DNA of 64,000 bases from Hyperoodon ampullatus (Eukaryota > Chordata > Mammalia > Artiodactyla > Ziphiidae). The translations under genes and the position numbers were made by a program. Shown piece by piece: positions 1 through 9,390 of this stretch; the stretch's first letter is position 1, and each line of letters begins with the position of its first letter. Location of the stretch: contig OX457058.1 in assembly GCA_949752795.1 (NCBI GenBank), positions 38,876,587-38,940,586 on the forward strand, written 5' to 3'. Below the pieces are notes generated by a model. That model saw nothing but the letters and a program-made list of their open reading frames with translations, searched no databases and had not been told where the DNA came from.

Positions 1-20
1 GCTGCTGTTGAGGGAAACGG

Positions 21-35
21 CCACAAGGCGGCAGC
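21..35 (+). promoter_or_regulatory. CTCF-like core motif, s1 of unit 1
   Basis: CCACAAGGCGGCAGC preceded by CGG. Against the commonly used core CCASYAGRKGGCRS it departs at two degenerate positions (A for Y, C for K). Against the older CCGCGNGGNGGCAG consensus it keeps CC, C, GG and GGCAG. Binding is inferred, not shown. Confidence 0.45.
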
Positions 36-174
36 ATTTCTCCATTCCCAAATCTGGTTACTAGGACAGCAGAGCCTTTCTGGAAGTCCTGTTCCTAGGT
101 TGTAAATTACAATGGAATGTGCCAGGAAAAACCCCCATAAGTTTATGTCACATTACTTCTTGTTCATTGTTTGA

Positions 175-1045
175 ATGTTTTTAATCGGGGTAATGTTTAG
201 AATATTGTTTGTCCTAGGTGTACACAATCTGGTTCATTTGTACATTACATATATATATATATGTATATTCATATACACATCCTCCTCCCATGTAAATTCT
301 TTCAGGGTGTTCCGTAGACCTCTCTTGTTATATGGTCGGTCGTTTCGATAGATGTCTTTAATAGGTATTTGTACACGTATGTTAACCGTAACCTTAATTT
401 TTCCATTCTCCGCACCTTTCCTTTTAGATAAGCATAGTGTGTTTTCTATGTCTGTGAGAGTCTTTCTCTGTGGAAATACGTTCATTTGTGTCAGTTGTTA
501 GATAATGCCTATAAGTGATAACATAAGATATGTCTTTTGCTTTCCGACTTACCTCATGTTCTGTGATTATCTCTAGGCTCATCTATGGTGCCTCAAAGAG
601 CAGTGCTTCATTGTTTTCCATGGCTAATATTCCATTGTGTACATGGACCACTTCTTCTTTATCCATTCATCTGGTGATGGACATTATGGTTGCTTCCGTG
701 TCTTGGCTATTATGAAAATTGCTGCAGTGCAGCTGTTGAAGCCTGTGCCTTCTCGACTCTGGTCTTCTCAGGTGAGAGGCTCAGCAGTGGGCCTGCTGAA
801 TGGAATGGTGGCTCCATTTTTACTTATAAACGCAGCTCCTTTCTCTGCTCATTATTGGCTGTTACCCCTTTACATCTCACCAGCAGCTAGAGGGTACCCA
901 GTTCTCTAAAACCCCTTCGGCATTAATTGTTTGTAGACTTTTTGCTGATGGTACTTGACATGTGTGAGTTGAAACTTTTCTGTAGGTTAGATTTGCATGA
1001 GGCTAATAATACCTGACGTTGAGCTTTTATCCATTTTCCTCTTTT
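175..1045 (-). mobile_element. L1 3'-end fragment, antisense (s1)
   Basis: Read on the minus strand this is the 3' end of a mammalian LINE-1: ORF2 C-terminal coding remnant first, then 3' UTR. On the plus strand, hallmark pieces are TATTCCATTGTGTACATGGA (~628), CTTCTTTATCCATTCATCTG and GATGGACATTATGGTTGCTT (~650-695), TTAATTGTTTGTAGACTTTTTG (~922) and GATTTGCATGAGGCTAATAA (~990). The upstream 3' UTR part has GTGTGTTTTCTATGTCTGTG (~438) and CCTATAAGTGATAACATAAG (~508), as in cetartiodactyl L1. It is full of stops and encodes nothing intact. Edges are approximate. Confidence 0.85.
249..262. repeat. (AT)7 microsatellite in s1, unit 1
   Basis: Short AT tract within the L1 3' UTR part of s1. Block A units keep 7-8 AT steps here; this is the locus that expands in block B. 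Confidence 0.85.
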
Positions 1046-1233
1046 TTGAAAAAGAGTGAGTAAAACTTACCTCTCCATACGATCTCCTTGAAAAATTTGC
1101 CAGTTTTGAATTTTTTTGGCCATTCCGTACCTCAGGACACTTTTTGACAGGAGGTGTCCTTTACAGCCCTGAATCCTTGTGAATGTTACGTGACCATTAG
1201 CTGTGGGTTTAAAGCCGCCCTTGCGGGAACTGG

Positions 1234-1248
1234 CCACAAGGCGGCAGC
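1234..1248 (+). promoter_or_regulatory. CTCF-like core motif, s2 of unit 1
   Basis: Same 15 bases as in s1, but preceded by TGG, which matches the longer TGGCCAC-type CTCF matrix better. The base immediately before the motif block has diverged strongly from the other sub-repeats (GCCGCCCTTG), yet the core has not. Confidence 0.45.
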
Positions 1249-1384
1249 ATTTCTACATTTCTAACTCTGGGTTTTGGGCAACAGAGCTTTCCTGGAAGTC
1301 ATGTTAGTAAGCTGCAAATTAGAGTGGAATGTGCCAGTGCAAACGCCCAAGAACTTATATCTCTTACATTTTTGTTTGTTTTTT

Positions 1385-2265
1385 AAATTTAACTTTTATT
1401 CATTATCAGAGCAAATTTGATAAAAATGTAGATTCTCCTAGGTGTACAGATTCTGCTCCATCATATCAATGTATCTGTCTATTCCTCTTTGGATCCTATC
1501 CCGTGTATGTTATTATGGAGTGTGGAGTAGACCTCTCTTCGTATTCCATAGGTATTTTGTGATTATATATTTCATATGTATTAGTACATGTCTGATAACC
1601 CCCATATCCTAATTCACATATTCCTTACACCTTTCCGTTTGGTTAAACATAATTTGGTTTTCTGAATCTATGCCTGTCCTTCTCTTGGTAATTATTTTAT
1701 AGGTATCAATTTTTAGGTAAGAGCTATAAGTGATGTCATAGGATATCTGTCTTTCGGTTTCTTTCTTACTTCAAGTTGGGTGATTATCTCTAGATCCTTC
1801 TATGGTGTTGCCAGCGGCACTGTTCCATGCTTCTCCATGGTTAATATTCCATTGGGTACATGGCCGACTTCTTCTTGGTGCATATTTCTGTTGATGGACA
1901 TTTTGGTTTCTTCCAGGTCTTGGCTATGGTACATGTTGTTGCAGTGCAGGATTGCCAGCCTGTGTCCTTTTGATTCTGGTCTACCCAGGTGATAGGCCCA
2001 TCCGTGGGCCTACCAGATCACATGGTAGCTGAATTTTTACCTTTAAACGCACCTCCATTCTGTTCTCACTACTGGCTCTTACCAGGTTACATCCCACCAG
2101 CAGCTAAAGGGTACGCAGTTCTCTAAAACCCCTTCAGCATTTATTCGTTGTAGACTTTTTTTTGCTGATGATCATTCTGACGGCTGTGAGGTGAACGCTT
2201 TTATACACTGGATTTGCATGGCTTTATTAATTCCTAATGTTCAGCCTTTTTCCCTTCCCATTTTT
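1385..2265 (-). mobile_element. L1 3'-end fragment, antisense (s2)
   Basis: Same L1 segment as in s1 and s3 but independently diverged. Landmarks on the plus strand are AATTTAACTTTTATTCATTA (poly-A remnant, ~1386), CTATAAGTGATGTCATAGGA (~1724), AATATTCCATTGGGTACATG (~1844), CACCAGCAGCTAAAGGGTAC (~2096) and GGATTTGCATGGCTTTATTA (~2211). No mosaic with other L1 regions is visible. The 5' truncation point is at about the same L1 position in all four sub-repeats, which argues for one insertion before monomer amplification. Confidence 0.85.
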
Positions 2266-2484
2266 TTTAACAAAATAAAAGAAAAGAAAGAAACAGAACA
2301 CAAATGTGTGTAAAATATGCCTCTTGAAACTGTCTTTTTGAAATGTCGAGGTCTTTTGAATTTTTTGGTCGGTATTGGACCCCAGCATTTGTTTGCAGGG
2401 CAGGTGTCATTTACAGGCCCGGAAGTATTTTGAATATCAACTGACCATTAACGCTGGGTTTAAAGCTGCTGTTGTGCGAAAGGG

Positions 2485-2499
2485 CCACAAGGTGGCAGC
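2485..2499 (+). promoter_or_regulatory. CTCF-like core motif, s3 of unit 1 (best match)
   Basis: CCACAAGGTGGCAGC departs from CCASYAGRKGGCRS at one position only (A for Y). The core itself is unchanged in all fourteen units, although the bases before it differ between A (AAAGGG) and B (AAACGG). This is the strongest candidate site in the unit. Confidence 0.5.
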
Positions 2500-2631
2500 A
2501 GTTCTCCTTTACCAAATCTGGTAACTAGGGCCACAGGGCCTCAATGGAAGTCGTGTTCTAGGTTGTAATTTAGAATGGAATGTGCCAGGATAAAGGCCCT
2601 TATGTTTATGTCTCACTACTTCTTGCTCGTT

Positions 2632-3515
2632 TTTTCAATTTAATTTTTATTTTTTTATCACAGCCAGTTTGATTACAATGTTTGGCTTGTTTTAGGTGTG
2701 CAAGATGTGATTCTTTTACACATATACATATGTCTACTCTCCTGGGATCGTTTTCCCATGTACGTTATGAGAGAATGTGGAGTAGTCTTCTCTTGGTATT
2801 CTGTAGGATATTGGGGATTATATATTTCACCTATGTTTGTATATGTCTGTTAACCCCAATATCCAAATGGATCCAATTCTCACACCTTTCCATTGGTGAA
2901 CCATAAGTTTGTTTAATGAATCTGTGATTGCCCTTCTGTGTGGAAATATCTTCACTGATATCAATTTTTAGGTAACACCTATAAGTGATATCATACGATA
3001 TGTGTCTTTCTCTTTCTGACTTACTACAAGTTGTGTGATTACCTCTAGATTCATCTACGGTGCTGCAAATGGCATTGTGTCCTTTTTCTCCTTGGCTAAT
3101 ATTCCGTCTGTACATGTACCAGTTCTTCTTTGTCCACTCATCTGTTGATGGACTTTTTGGTTGCTTCCACGTCTTGGCTATTTTAATACTGCGGCAATGC
3201 ACATTTGCCTGCCTGTGACTTCCAATCCTGCCTTCTTAGGTTATAGGCCCAGGATTGGGCCTTGTGCGTCCTATGGTAGCAAAATGTTTACCTTGTAAAG
3301 GCACCTCCATTCTGTTCTCATTATGGCTCTTGCCAGGTTACGTCCCACTTAAAGTTGAGGGTATGCACTTCTCCATAACACCTTCAGCATTTATTGTTTG
3401 CAGGTTTTTGTTGAGGTTTATTCTGACTAGTGTGAGCTGATACCTATTTGTGGTTGGATTTGCATGCATCTCATAATCCCTTGAAATTGAGCTTTCTGGC
3501 ATGTCCTTTTTTCCT
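2632..3515 (-). mobile_element. L1 3'-end fragment, antisense (s3)
   Basis: Best-preserved copy. It starts on the plus strand with a T-rich poly-A remnant and runs through 3' UTR into ORF2. Conceptual minus-strand translation gives IKIAKTWKQPKSPSTDEWTK, the well-known L1 ORF2 tail. In the corresponding part of unit 7 (31512-31706) a second piece, HANPTTNRYQLTLVRINLNK, matches the ORF2 segment just upstream of that tail. The L1 match fades near the CATGTCCTTTTTTCCTTC stretch (~3500). Confidence 0.9.
2831..3202 (-). pseudogene. L1 ORF2 C-terminal remnant (s3, unit 1)
   Basis: Longest stop-free minus-strand stretch in the unit (123 codons). It begins in the decayed L1 ORF2 tail (IAKTWKQPKSPSTDEWTKKN) and runs on through what should be the 3' UTR. 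The reverse transcriptase and endonuclease domains are absent; only the far C-terminus was ever included. The same stretch recurs in every complete unit with one to three substitutions, for example at 7527-7898, 12221-12592, 31005-31376, 45187-45558 and 59370-59741. It persists because the array is homogenised, not because there is evidence of selection on a protein. Confidence 0.8.
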
Positions 3516-3700
3516 TCAAACTGTGAGTACAGCTTACCTCTTCAAATTGTTTTCTTGAAGTATGTGTGACATTTTGAAATATTTTGGCCATTACCTCCCT
3601 CAAGACATTTTGAGGGCAGGTTTCATTTACAGCCCTCCAGTACTGGTGCATATGAAGTGACCCTTAGCACAGGTTTTAAAGCTGCTGTTGCAGGTAACGG

Positions 3701-3715
3701 CCAGAGGGTGGCAGC
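3701..3715 (+). promoter_or_regulatory. CTCF-like core motif, s4 of unit 1 (weakest)
   Basis: CCAGAGGGTGGCAGC has A for Y and G for the usual A, but keeps the GGGTGGCAGC half. It is in the same orientation as the other three and is the one most likely to be non-functional if the others bind. Confidence 0.35.
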
Positions 3716-3857
3716 ATTTCTGCTTTCCCAATCTGGTAATTTGGGAAAGAGACCTACCTGCCAGTGGTGTTCCTCGGCTATAAATTCGAGTGGAATGTGC
3801 CCGGATAAATCCCCAAAAGCTGATGTCTCCTTACTTATGTTGCTGTTCTAAATTGAA

Positions 3858-4515
3858 TTTATATTTCTTTATTGGAGTCATATTCCATTGTGTACATGGA
3901 CCATTTTTCTTTGTGCATTCCTCTGTTGATGGACATGTTCGTTGCTTCCAAGTGTTGGCTATGGTAAATATTGCTGGAGTGCAGGATGGCCAGCCCGTGT
4001 CTTTTTTTTGTGGTACACAGGCCTCTCGCTGCCGTGGCCTCTCCCGTTGCGGAGCACAGACTCCGGACACGCAGGCCCAGCAGCTATAGCTCACGGGACC
4101 AGCTGCTCCACGGCATGTGGGATCTTCCCGGACCGGGGCACGAACCCGTGTCCCCTGCATCGGCAGGCGGGCTCTCAACCACTGCGCCACCAGTGAAGTC
4201 CAGCCTGTGGCCTTTTGATTCTCATCCTCTCAGGCGATAGGTCCAGCAGTGGGTATCCTTGATTGAATGGTAGCTCAATATTTACCTTTTCAAGGCACCT
4301 CCTTTGTGTTTTCATTACTGGCTCTTACCATGTCCCATGTTGAACCAAGGGTAGGCATGTCTCTACAACCCCTTCAGCATTTATTGTTTGCAGAATTTTT
4401 GCTGATGGCCATTGTGACTGGTGTGAGCTGATAGGTTTTTGTAATTTGGATTTGCATGTCTTTAAGTATTCCTAATGTTCAGCATTTTTCCACGCCTTTT
4501 AAAATTTCTGTGAAA
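3858..4515 (-). mobile_element. L1 3'-end fragment, antisense, internally deleted and SINE-split (s4)
   Basis: Only the poly-A remnant and the ORF2-proximal part remain; ~440 bp of 3' UTR between them is absent. The CHR-2-like SINE interrupts the L1 part at ~4001-4199, with L1-like sequence resuming as TGTGGCCTTTTGATTCTCAT. The end landmark is GGATTTGCATGTCTTTAAGT (~4447). Confidence 0.85.
4001..4199 (-). mobile_element. CHR-2-type SINE, antisense (unit 1)
   Basis: Read on the minus strand the element starts GACTTCACTGGTGGCGCAG and has a tRNA-like A box (TGGCGCAGTGG) and B box (GGTTCGTGCCC). It continues through GGGAAGATCCCACATGCCG and GCTCCGCAACGGGAGAGGCC to a short A tail. These are hallmarks of the cetartiodactyl CHR SINEs, and the GAGAGGCC body is typical of the CHR-2 form abundant in cetaceans. 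Flanking direct repeats are CCAGCCCGTG at 3990-3999 and CCAGCCTGTG at 4200-4209. Pol III transcription would run leftward; whether it is active is unknown. Confidence 0.92.
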
Positions 4516-4694
4516 CAAAAACAGGAAAAGAAACGGTGGGTACCATAAACCTCTTGAAATTGTTATCTTTGAAGGTTGCCCTCTTTTGAATTTTTTGGTC
4601 GAGTTTTGACCCCAGGAATTTTTTTGAGGGCAGGTGTCATTTACAGGCCTGCAATGAGTGTGAATATTTAGTGACCTTTAGCACTGGGTTTAAA

Positions 4695-7600
4695 GCTGCT
4701 GTTGAGGGAAACGGCCACAAGGCGGCAGCATTTCTCCATTCCCAAATCTGGTTACTAGGACAGCAGAGCCTTTCTGGAAGTCCTGTTCCTAGGTTGTAAA
4801 TTACAATGGAATGTGCCAGGAAAAAACCCCATAAGTTTATGTCACATTACTTCTTGTTCATTGTTTGAATGTTTTTAATCGGGGTAATGTTTAGAATATT
4901 GTTTGTCCTAGGTGTACACAATCTGGTTCATTTGTACATTACATATATATATATATATGTATATTCATATACACATCCTCCTCCCATGTAAATTCTTTCA
5001 GGGTGTTCCGTAGACCTCTCTTGTTATATGGTCGGTCGTTTCGATAGATGTCTTTAATAGGTATTTGTACACGTATGTTAACCGTAACCTTAATTTTTCC
5101 ATTCTCCGCACCTTTCCTTTTAGATAAGCATAGTGTGTTTTCTATGTCTGTGAGAGTCTTTCTCTGTGGAAATACGTTCATTTGTGTCAGTTGTTAGATA
5201 ATGCCTATAAGTGATATCATAAGATATGTCTTTTGCTTTCCGACTTACCTCATGTTCTGTGATTATCTCTAGGCTCATCTATGGTGCCTCAAAGAGCAGT
5301 GCTTCATTGTTTTCCATGGCTAATATTCCATTGTGTACATGGACCACTTCTTCTTTATCCATTCATCTGGTGATGGACATTATGGTTGCTTCCGTGTCTT
5401 GGCTATTATGAAAATTGCTGCAGTGCAGCTGTTGAAGCCTGTGCCTTCTCGACTCTGGTCTTCTCAGGTGAGAGGCTCAGCAGTGGGCCTGCTGAATGGA
5501 ATGGTGGCTCCATTTTTACTTATAAACGCAGCTCCTTTCTCTGCTCATTATTGGCTGTTACCCCTTTACATCTCACCAGCAGGTAGAGGGTACCCAGTTC
5601 TCTAAAACCCCTTCGGCATTAATTGTTTGTAGACTTTTTGCTGATGGTACTTGACATGTGTGAGTTGAAACCTTTCTGTAGGTTAGATTTGCATGAGGCT
5701 AATAATACCTGACGTTGAGCTTTTATCCATTTTCCTCTTTTTTGAAAAAGAGTGAGTAAAACTTACCTCTCCATACGATCTCCTTGAAAAATTTGCCAGT
5801 TTTGAATTTTTTTGGCCATTCCCTACCTCAGGACACTTTTTGACAGGAGGTGTCCTTTACAGCCCTGAATCCTTGTGAATGTTACGTGACCATTAGCTGT
5901 GGGTTTAAAGCCGGCCTTGCGGGAACTGGCCACAAGGCGGCAGCATTTCTACATTTCTAACTCTGGGTTTTGGGCAACAGAGCTTTCCTGGAAGTCATGT
6001 TAGTAAGCTGCAAATTAGAGTGGAATGTGCCAGTGCAAACGCCCAAGAACTTATATCTCTTACATTTTTGTTTGTTTTTTAAATTTAATTTTTATTCATT
6101 ATCAGAGCAAATTTGATAAAAATGTAGATTCTCCTAGGTGTACAGATTCTGCTCCATCATATCAATGTATCTGTCTATTCCTCTTTGGATCCTATCCCGT
6201 GTATGTTATTATGGAGTGTGGAGTAGACCTCTCTTCGTATTCCATAGGTATTTTGTGATTATATATTTCATATGTATTAGTACATGTCTGATAACCCCCA
6301 TATCCTAATTCACATATTCCTTACACCTTTCCGTTTGGTTAAACATAATTTGGTTTTCTGAATCTATGCCTGTCCTTCTCTTGGTAATTATTTTATAGGT
6401 ATCAATTTTTAGGTAAGAGCTATAAGTGATGTCATAGGATATCTGTCTTTCGGTTTCTTTCTTACTTCAAGTTGGGTGATTATCTCTAGATCCTTCTATG
6501 GTGTTGCCAGCGGCACTGTTCCATGCTTCTCCATGGTTAATATTCCATTGGGTACATGGCCGACTTCTTCTTGGTGCATATTTCTGTTGATGGACATTTT
6601 GGGTTCTTCCAGGTCTTGGCTATGGTACATGTTGTTGCAGTGCAGGATTGCCAGCCTGTGTCCTTTTGATTCTGGTCTACCCAGGTGATAGGCCCATCCG
6701 TGGGCCTACCAGATCACATGGTAGCTGAATTTTTACCTTTAAACGCACCTCCATTCTGTTCTCACTACTGGCTCTTACCAGGTTATATCCCACCAGCAGC
6801 TAAAGGGTACGCAGTTCTCTAAAACCCCTTCAGCATTTATTCGTTGTAGACTTTTTTTTGCTGATGATCATTCTGACGGCTGTGAGGTGAACGCTTTTAT
6901 ACACTGGATTTGCATGGCTTTATTAATTCCTAATGTTCAGCCTTTTTCCCTTCCCATTCTTTTTAACAAAATAAAAGAAAAGAAAGAAACAGAACACAAA
7001 TGTGTGTAAAATATGCCTCTTGAAACTGTCTTTTTGAAATGTCGAGGTCTTTTGAATTTTTTGGTCGGTATTGGACCCCAGCATTTGTTTGCAGGGCAGG
7101 TGTCATTTACAGGCCCGGAAGTATTTTGAATATCAACTGACCATTAACGCTGGGTTTAAAGCTGCTGTTGTGTGAAAGGGCCACAAGGTGGCAGCAGTTC
7201 TCCTTTACCAAATCTGGTAACTAGGGCCACAGGGCCTCAATGGAAGTCGTGTTCTAGGTTGTAATTTAGAATGGAATGTGCCAGGATAAAGGCCCTTATG
7301 TTTATGTCTCACTACTTCTTGCTCGTTTTTTCAATTTAATTTTTATTTTTTTATCACAGCCAGTTTGATTACAATGTTTGGCTTGTTTTAGGTGTGCAAG
7401 ATGTGATTCTTTTACACATATACATATGTCTACTCTCCTGGGATCGTTTTCCCATGTACGTTATGAGAGAATGTGGAGTAGTCTTCTCTTGGTATTCTGT
7501 AGGATATTGGGGATTATATATTTCACCTATGTTTGTATATGTCTGTTAACCCCAATATCCAAATGGATCCAATTCTCACACCTTTCCATTGGTGAACCAT

Positions 7601-9390
7601 AAGTTTGTTTAATGAATCTGTGATTGCCCTTCTGTGTGGAAATATCTTCACTGATATCAATTTTTAGGTAACACCTATAAGTGATATCATACGATATGTG
7701 TCTTTCTCTTTCTGACTTACTACAAGTTGTGTGATTACCTCTAGATTCATCTACGGTGCTGCAAATGGCATTGTGTCCTTTTTCTCCTTGGCTAATATTC
7801 CGTCTGTACATGTACCAGTTCTTCTTTGTCCACTCATCTGTTGATGGACTTTTTGGTTGCTTCCACGTCTTGGCTATTTTAATACTGCGGCAATGCACAT
7901 TTGCCTGCCTGTGACTTCCAATCCTGCCTTCTTAGGTTATAGGCCCAGGATTGGGCCTTGTGCGTCCTATGGTAGCAAAATGTTTACCTTGTAAAGGCAC
8001 CTCCATTCTGTTCTCATTATGGCTCTTGCCAGGTTACGTCCCACTTAAAGTTGAGGGTATGCACTTCTCCATAACACCTTCAGCATTTATTGTTTGCAGG
8101 TTTTTGTTGAGGTTTATTCTGACTAGTGTGAGCTGATACCTATTTGTGGTTGGATTTGCATGCATCTCATAATCCCTTGAAATTGAGCTTTCTGGCATGT
8201 CCTTTTTTCCTTCAAACTGTGAGTACAGCTTACCTCTTCAAATTGTTTTCTTGAAGTATGTGTGACATTTTGAAATATTTTGGCCATTACCTCCCTCAAG
8301 ACATTTTGAGGGCAGGTTTCATTTACAGCCCTCCAGTACTGGTGCATATGAAGTGACCCTTAGCACAGGTTTTAAAGCTGCTGTTGCAGGTAACGGCCAG
8401 AGGGTGGCAGCATTTCTGCTTTCCCAATCTGGTAATTTGGGAAAGAGACCTACCTGCCAGTGGTGTTCCTCGGCTATAAATTCGAGTGGAATGTGCCCGT
8501 ATAAATCCCCAAAAGCTGATGTCTCCTTACTTATGTTGCTGTTCTAAATTGAATTTATATTTCTTTATTGGAGTCATATTCCATTGTGTACATGGACCAT
8601 TTTTCTTTGTGCATTCCTCTGTTGATGGACATGTTCGTTGCTTCCAAGTGTTGGCTATGGTAAATATTGCTGGAGTGCAGGATGGCCAGCCCGTGTCTTT
8701 TTTTTGTGGTACACAGGCCTCTCGCTGCCGTGGCCTCTCCCGTTGCGGAGCACAGACTCCGGACACGCAGGCCCAGCAGCTATAGCTCACGGGACCAGCT
8801 GCTCCACGGCATGTGGGATCTTCCCGGACCGGGGCACGAACCCGTGTCCCCTGCATCGGCAGGCGGGCTCTCAACCACTGCGCCACCAGTGAAGTCCAGC
8901 CTGTGGCCTTTTGATTCTCATCCTCTCAGGCGATAGGTCCAGCAGTGGGTATCCTTGATTGAATGGTAGCTCAATATTTACCTTTTCAAGGCACCTCCTT
9001 TGTGTTTTCATTACTGGCTCTTACCATGTCCCATGTTGAACCAAGGGTAGGCATGTCTCTACAACCCCTTCAGCATTTATTGTTTGCAGAATTTTTGCTG
9101 ATGGCCATTGTGACTGGTGTGAGCTGATAGGTTTTTGTAATTTGGATTTGCATGTCTTTAAGTATTCCTAATGTTCAGCATTTTTCCACGCCTTTTAAAA
9201 TTTCTGTGAAACAAAAACAGGAAAAGAAACGGTGGGTACCATAAACCTCTTGAAATTGTTATCTTTGAAGGTTGCCCTCTTTTGAATTTTTTGGTCGAGT
9301 TTTGACCCCAGGAATTTTTTTGAGGGCAGGTGTCATTTACAGGCCTGCAATGAGTGTGAATATTTAGTGACCTTTAGCACTGGGTTTAAA
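4695..9390 (+). repeat. Higher-order unit 2 (block A)
   Basis: 4696 bp. Sub-repeat starts: s1 4695, s2 5910, s3 7161, s4 8377. CTCF-like cores at 4715, 5930, 7181 and 8397. Private or rare states: AGCAGGTAGAGGG near 5578 (a B-type base in an A unit), GGACATTTTGGGTTC near 6592, and CCATTCTTTTTAAC near 6954 (also in unit 5). Confidence 0.97.
8697..8895 (-). mobile_element. CHR-2-type SINE, antisense (unit 2)
   Basis: Identical in position and flanking duplication to the unit 1 copy, with the left repeat in the A-type form CCAGCCCGTG. It is an amplified copy of one insertion, not an independent one. Confidence 0.92.

Larger units (their letters stand above)
1..1213 (+). repeat. Sub-repeat s1 of unit 1
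   Basis: First 1213 bp monomer. The head (1-~170) holds the CTCF-like core and the motif TGGAATGTGCCAGGA that also opens the other sub-repeats. About 175-1045 is antisense L1 3' end interrupted by a short (AT)n tract. The tail (~1045-1213) contains TTTTGACAGGAGGTGTCCTT and a GTGACCATTAGC motif that recurs before each sub-repeat start. Confidence 0.9.
1214..2464 (+). repeat. Sub-repeat s2 of unit 1
   Basis: Second monomer, ~1251 bp, the longest of the four. Its head diverges at the start (GCCGCCCTTGCGGGAACTGG), while the following element CCACAAGGCGGCAGC is the same as in s1. The L1 part is near-complete relative to s3. At 1955-1964 it holds CCAGCCTGTG, the unoccupied counterpart of the SINE insertion site in s4. 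Confidence 0.9.
2465..3680 (+). repeat. Sub-repeat s3 of unit 1
   Basis: Third monomer, 1216 bp. Its L1 portion looks closest to a recognisable cetartiodactyl L1 3' end: poly-T remnant at ~2632-2660, 3' UTR motifs (CACATATACATATGTCTACTC, ending just after 2730; ACCATAAGTTTGTTT near 2900; TATAAGTGATATCATACGA near 2981), then the ORF2 tail. The head core is CCACAAGGTGGCAGC, the best CTCF match of the four. Confidence 0.9.
1..4694 (+). repeat. Higher-order unit 1 (block A, reference unit)
   Basis: Complete 4694 bp unit, used here as the reference. Sub-repeat starts are s1 1, s2 1214, s3 2465 and s4 3681. CTCF-like cores begin at 21, 1234, 2485 and 3701. It matches unit 3 (9391-14084) almost exactly; the one difference I noticed is GGATAAATCC here against GTATAAATCC in unit 3. 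A SINE lies in s4. Confidence 0.97.
3681..4694 (+). repeat. Sub-repeat s4 of unit 1 (deleted, SINE-bearing)
   Basis: Fourth monomer, 1014 bp including a ~199 bp SINE, so only ~815 bp of monomer sequence remains. Compared with s3, the sequence passes directly from the L1 poly-A remnant (AATTTATATTTCTTTATT, ~3858-3876) to the ORF2-proximal segment (CATATTCCATTGTGTACATG, from ~3880). About 440 bp of L1 3' UTR is missing. The head core is the variant CCAGAGGGTGGCAGC. Confidence 0.9.

Noticed and set aside
1..1. Exact start of a unit at base 1 as a sign of a biological boundary
   Set aside because: The unit start is my own choice of phase in a circular permutation, so the coincidence with the window edge carries no meaning.
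637..909. Plus-strand frames of 60-90 codons with hydrophobic stretches, repeated in all units
   Set aside because: They read the wrong strand of the L1 ORF2 tail, have no conserved domain, and some have stops or substitutions in different units.
2831..3202. A 123-codon minus-strand reading frame repeated in every complete unit
   Set aside because: It is the decayed L1 ORF2 C-terminus plus translated 3' UTR. It lacks any catalytic domain and recurs only because the DNA is tandemly repeated.
3831..4190. A 119-codon minus-strand frame starting MAQWLRARLP
   Set aside because: This is the familiar artefact of translating a tRNA-derived SINE and running into the adjacent L1 tail; it begins inside the SINE A-box region.
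4001..4199. A tRNA gene on the minus strand
   Set aside because: A and B boxes are present, but they belong to the tRNA-derived head of a CHR SINE followed by the SINE body and an A tail; no tRNA cloverleaf is complete.
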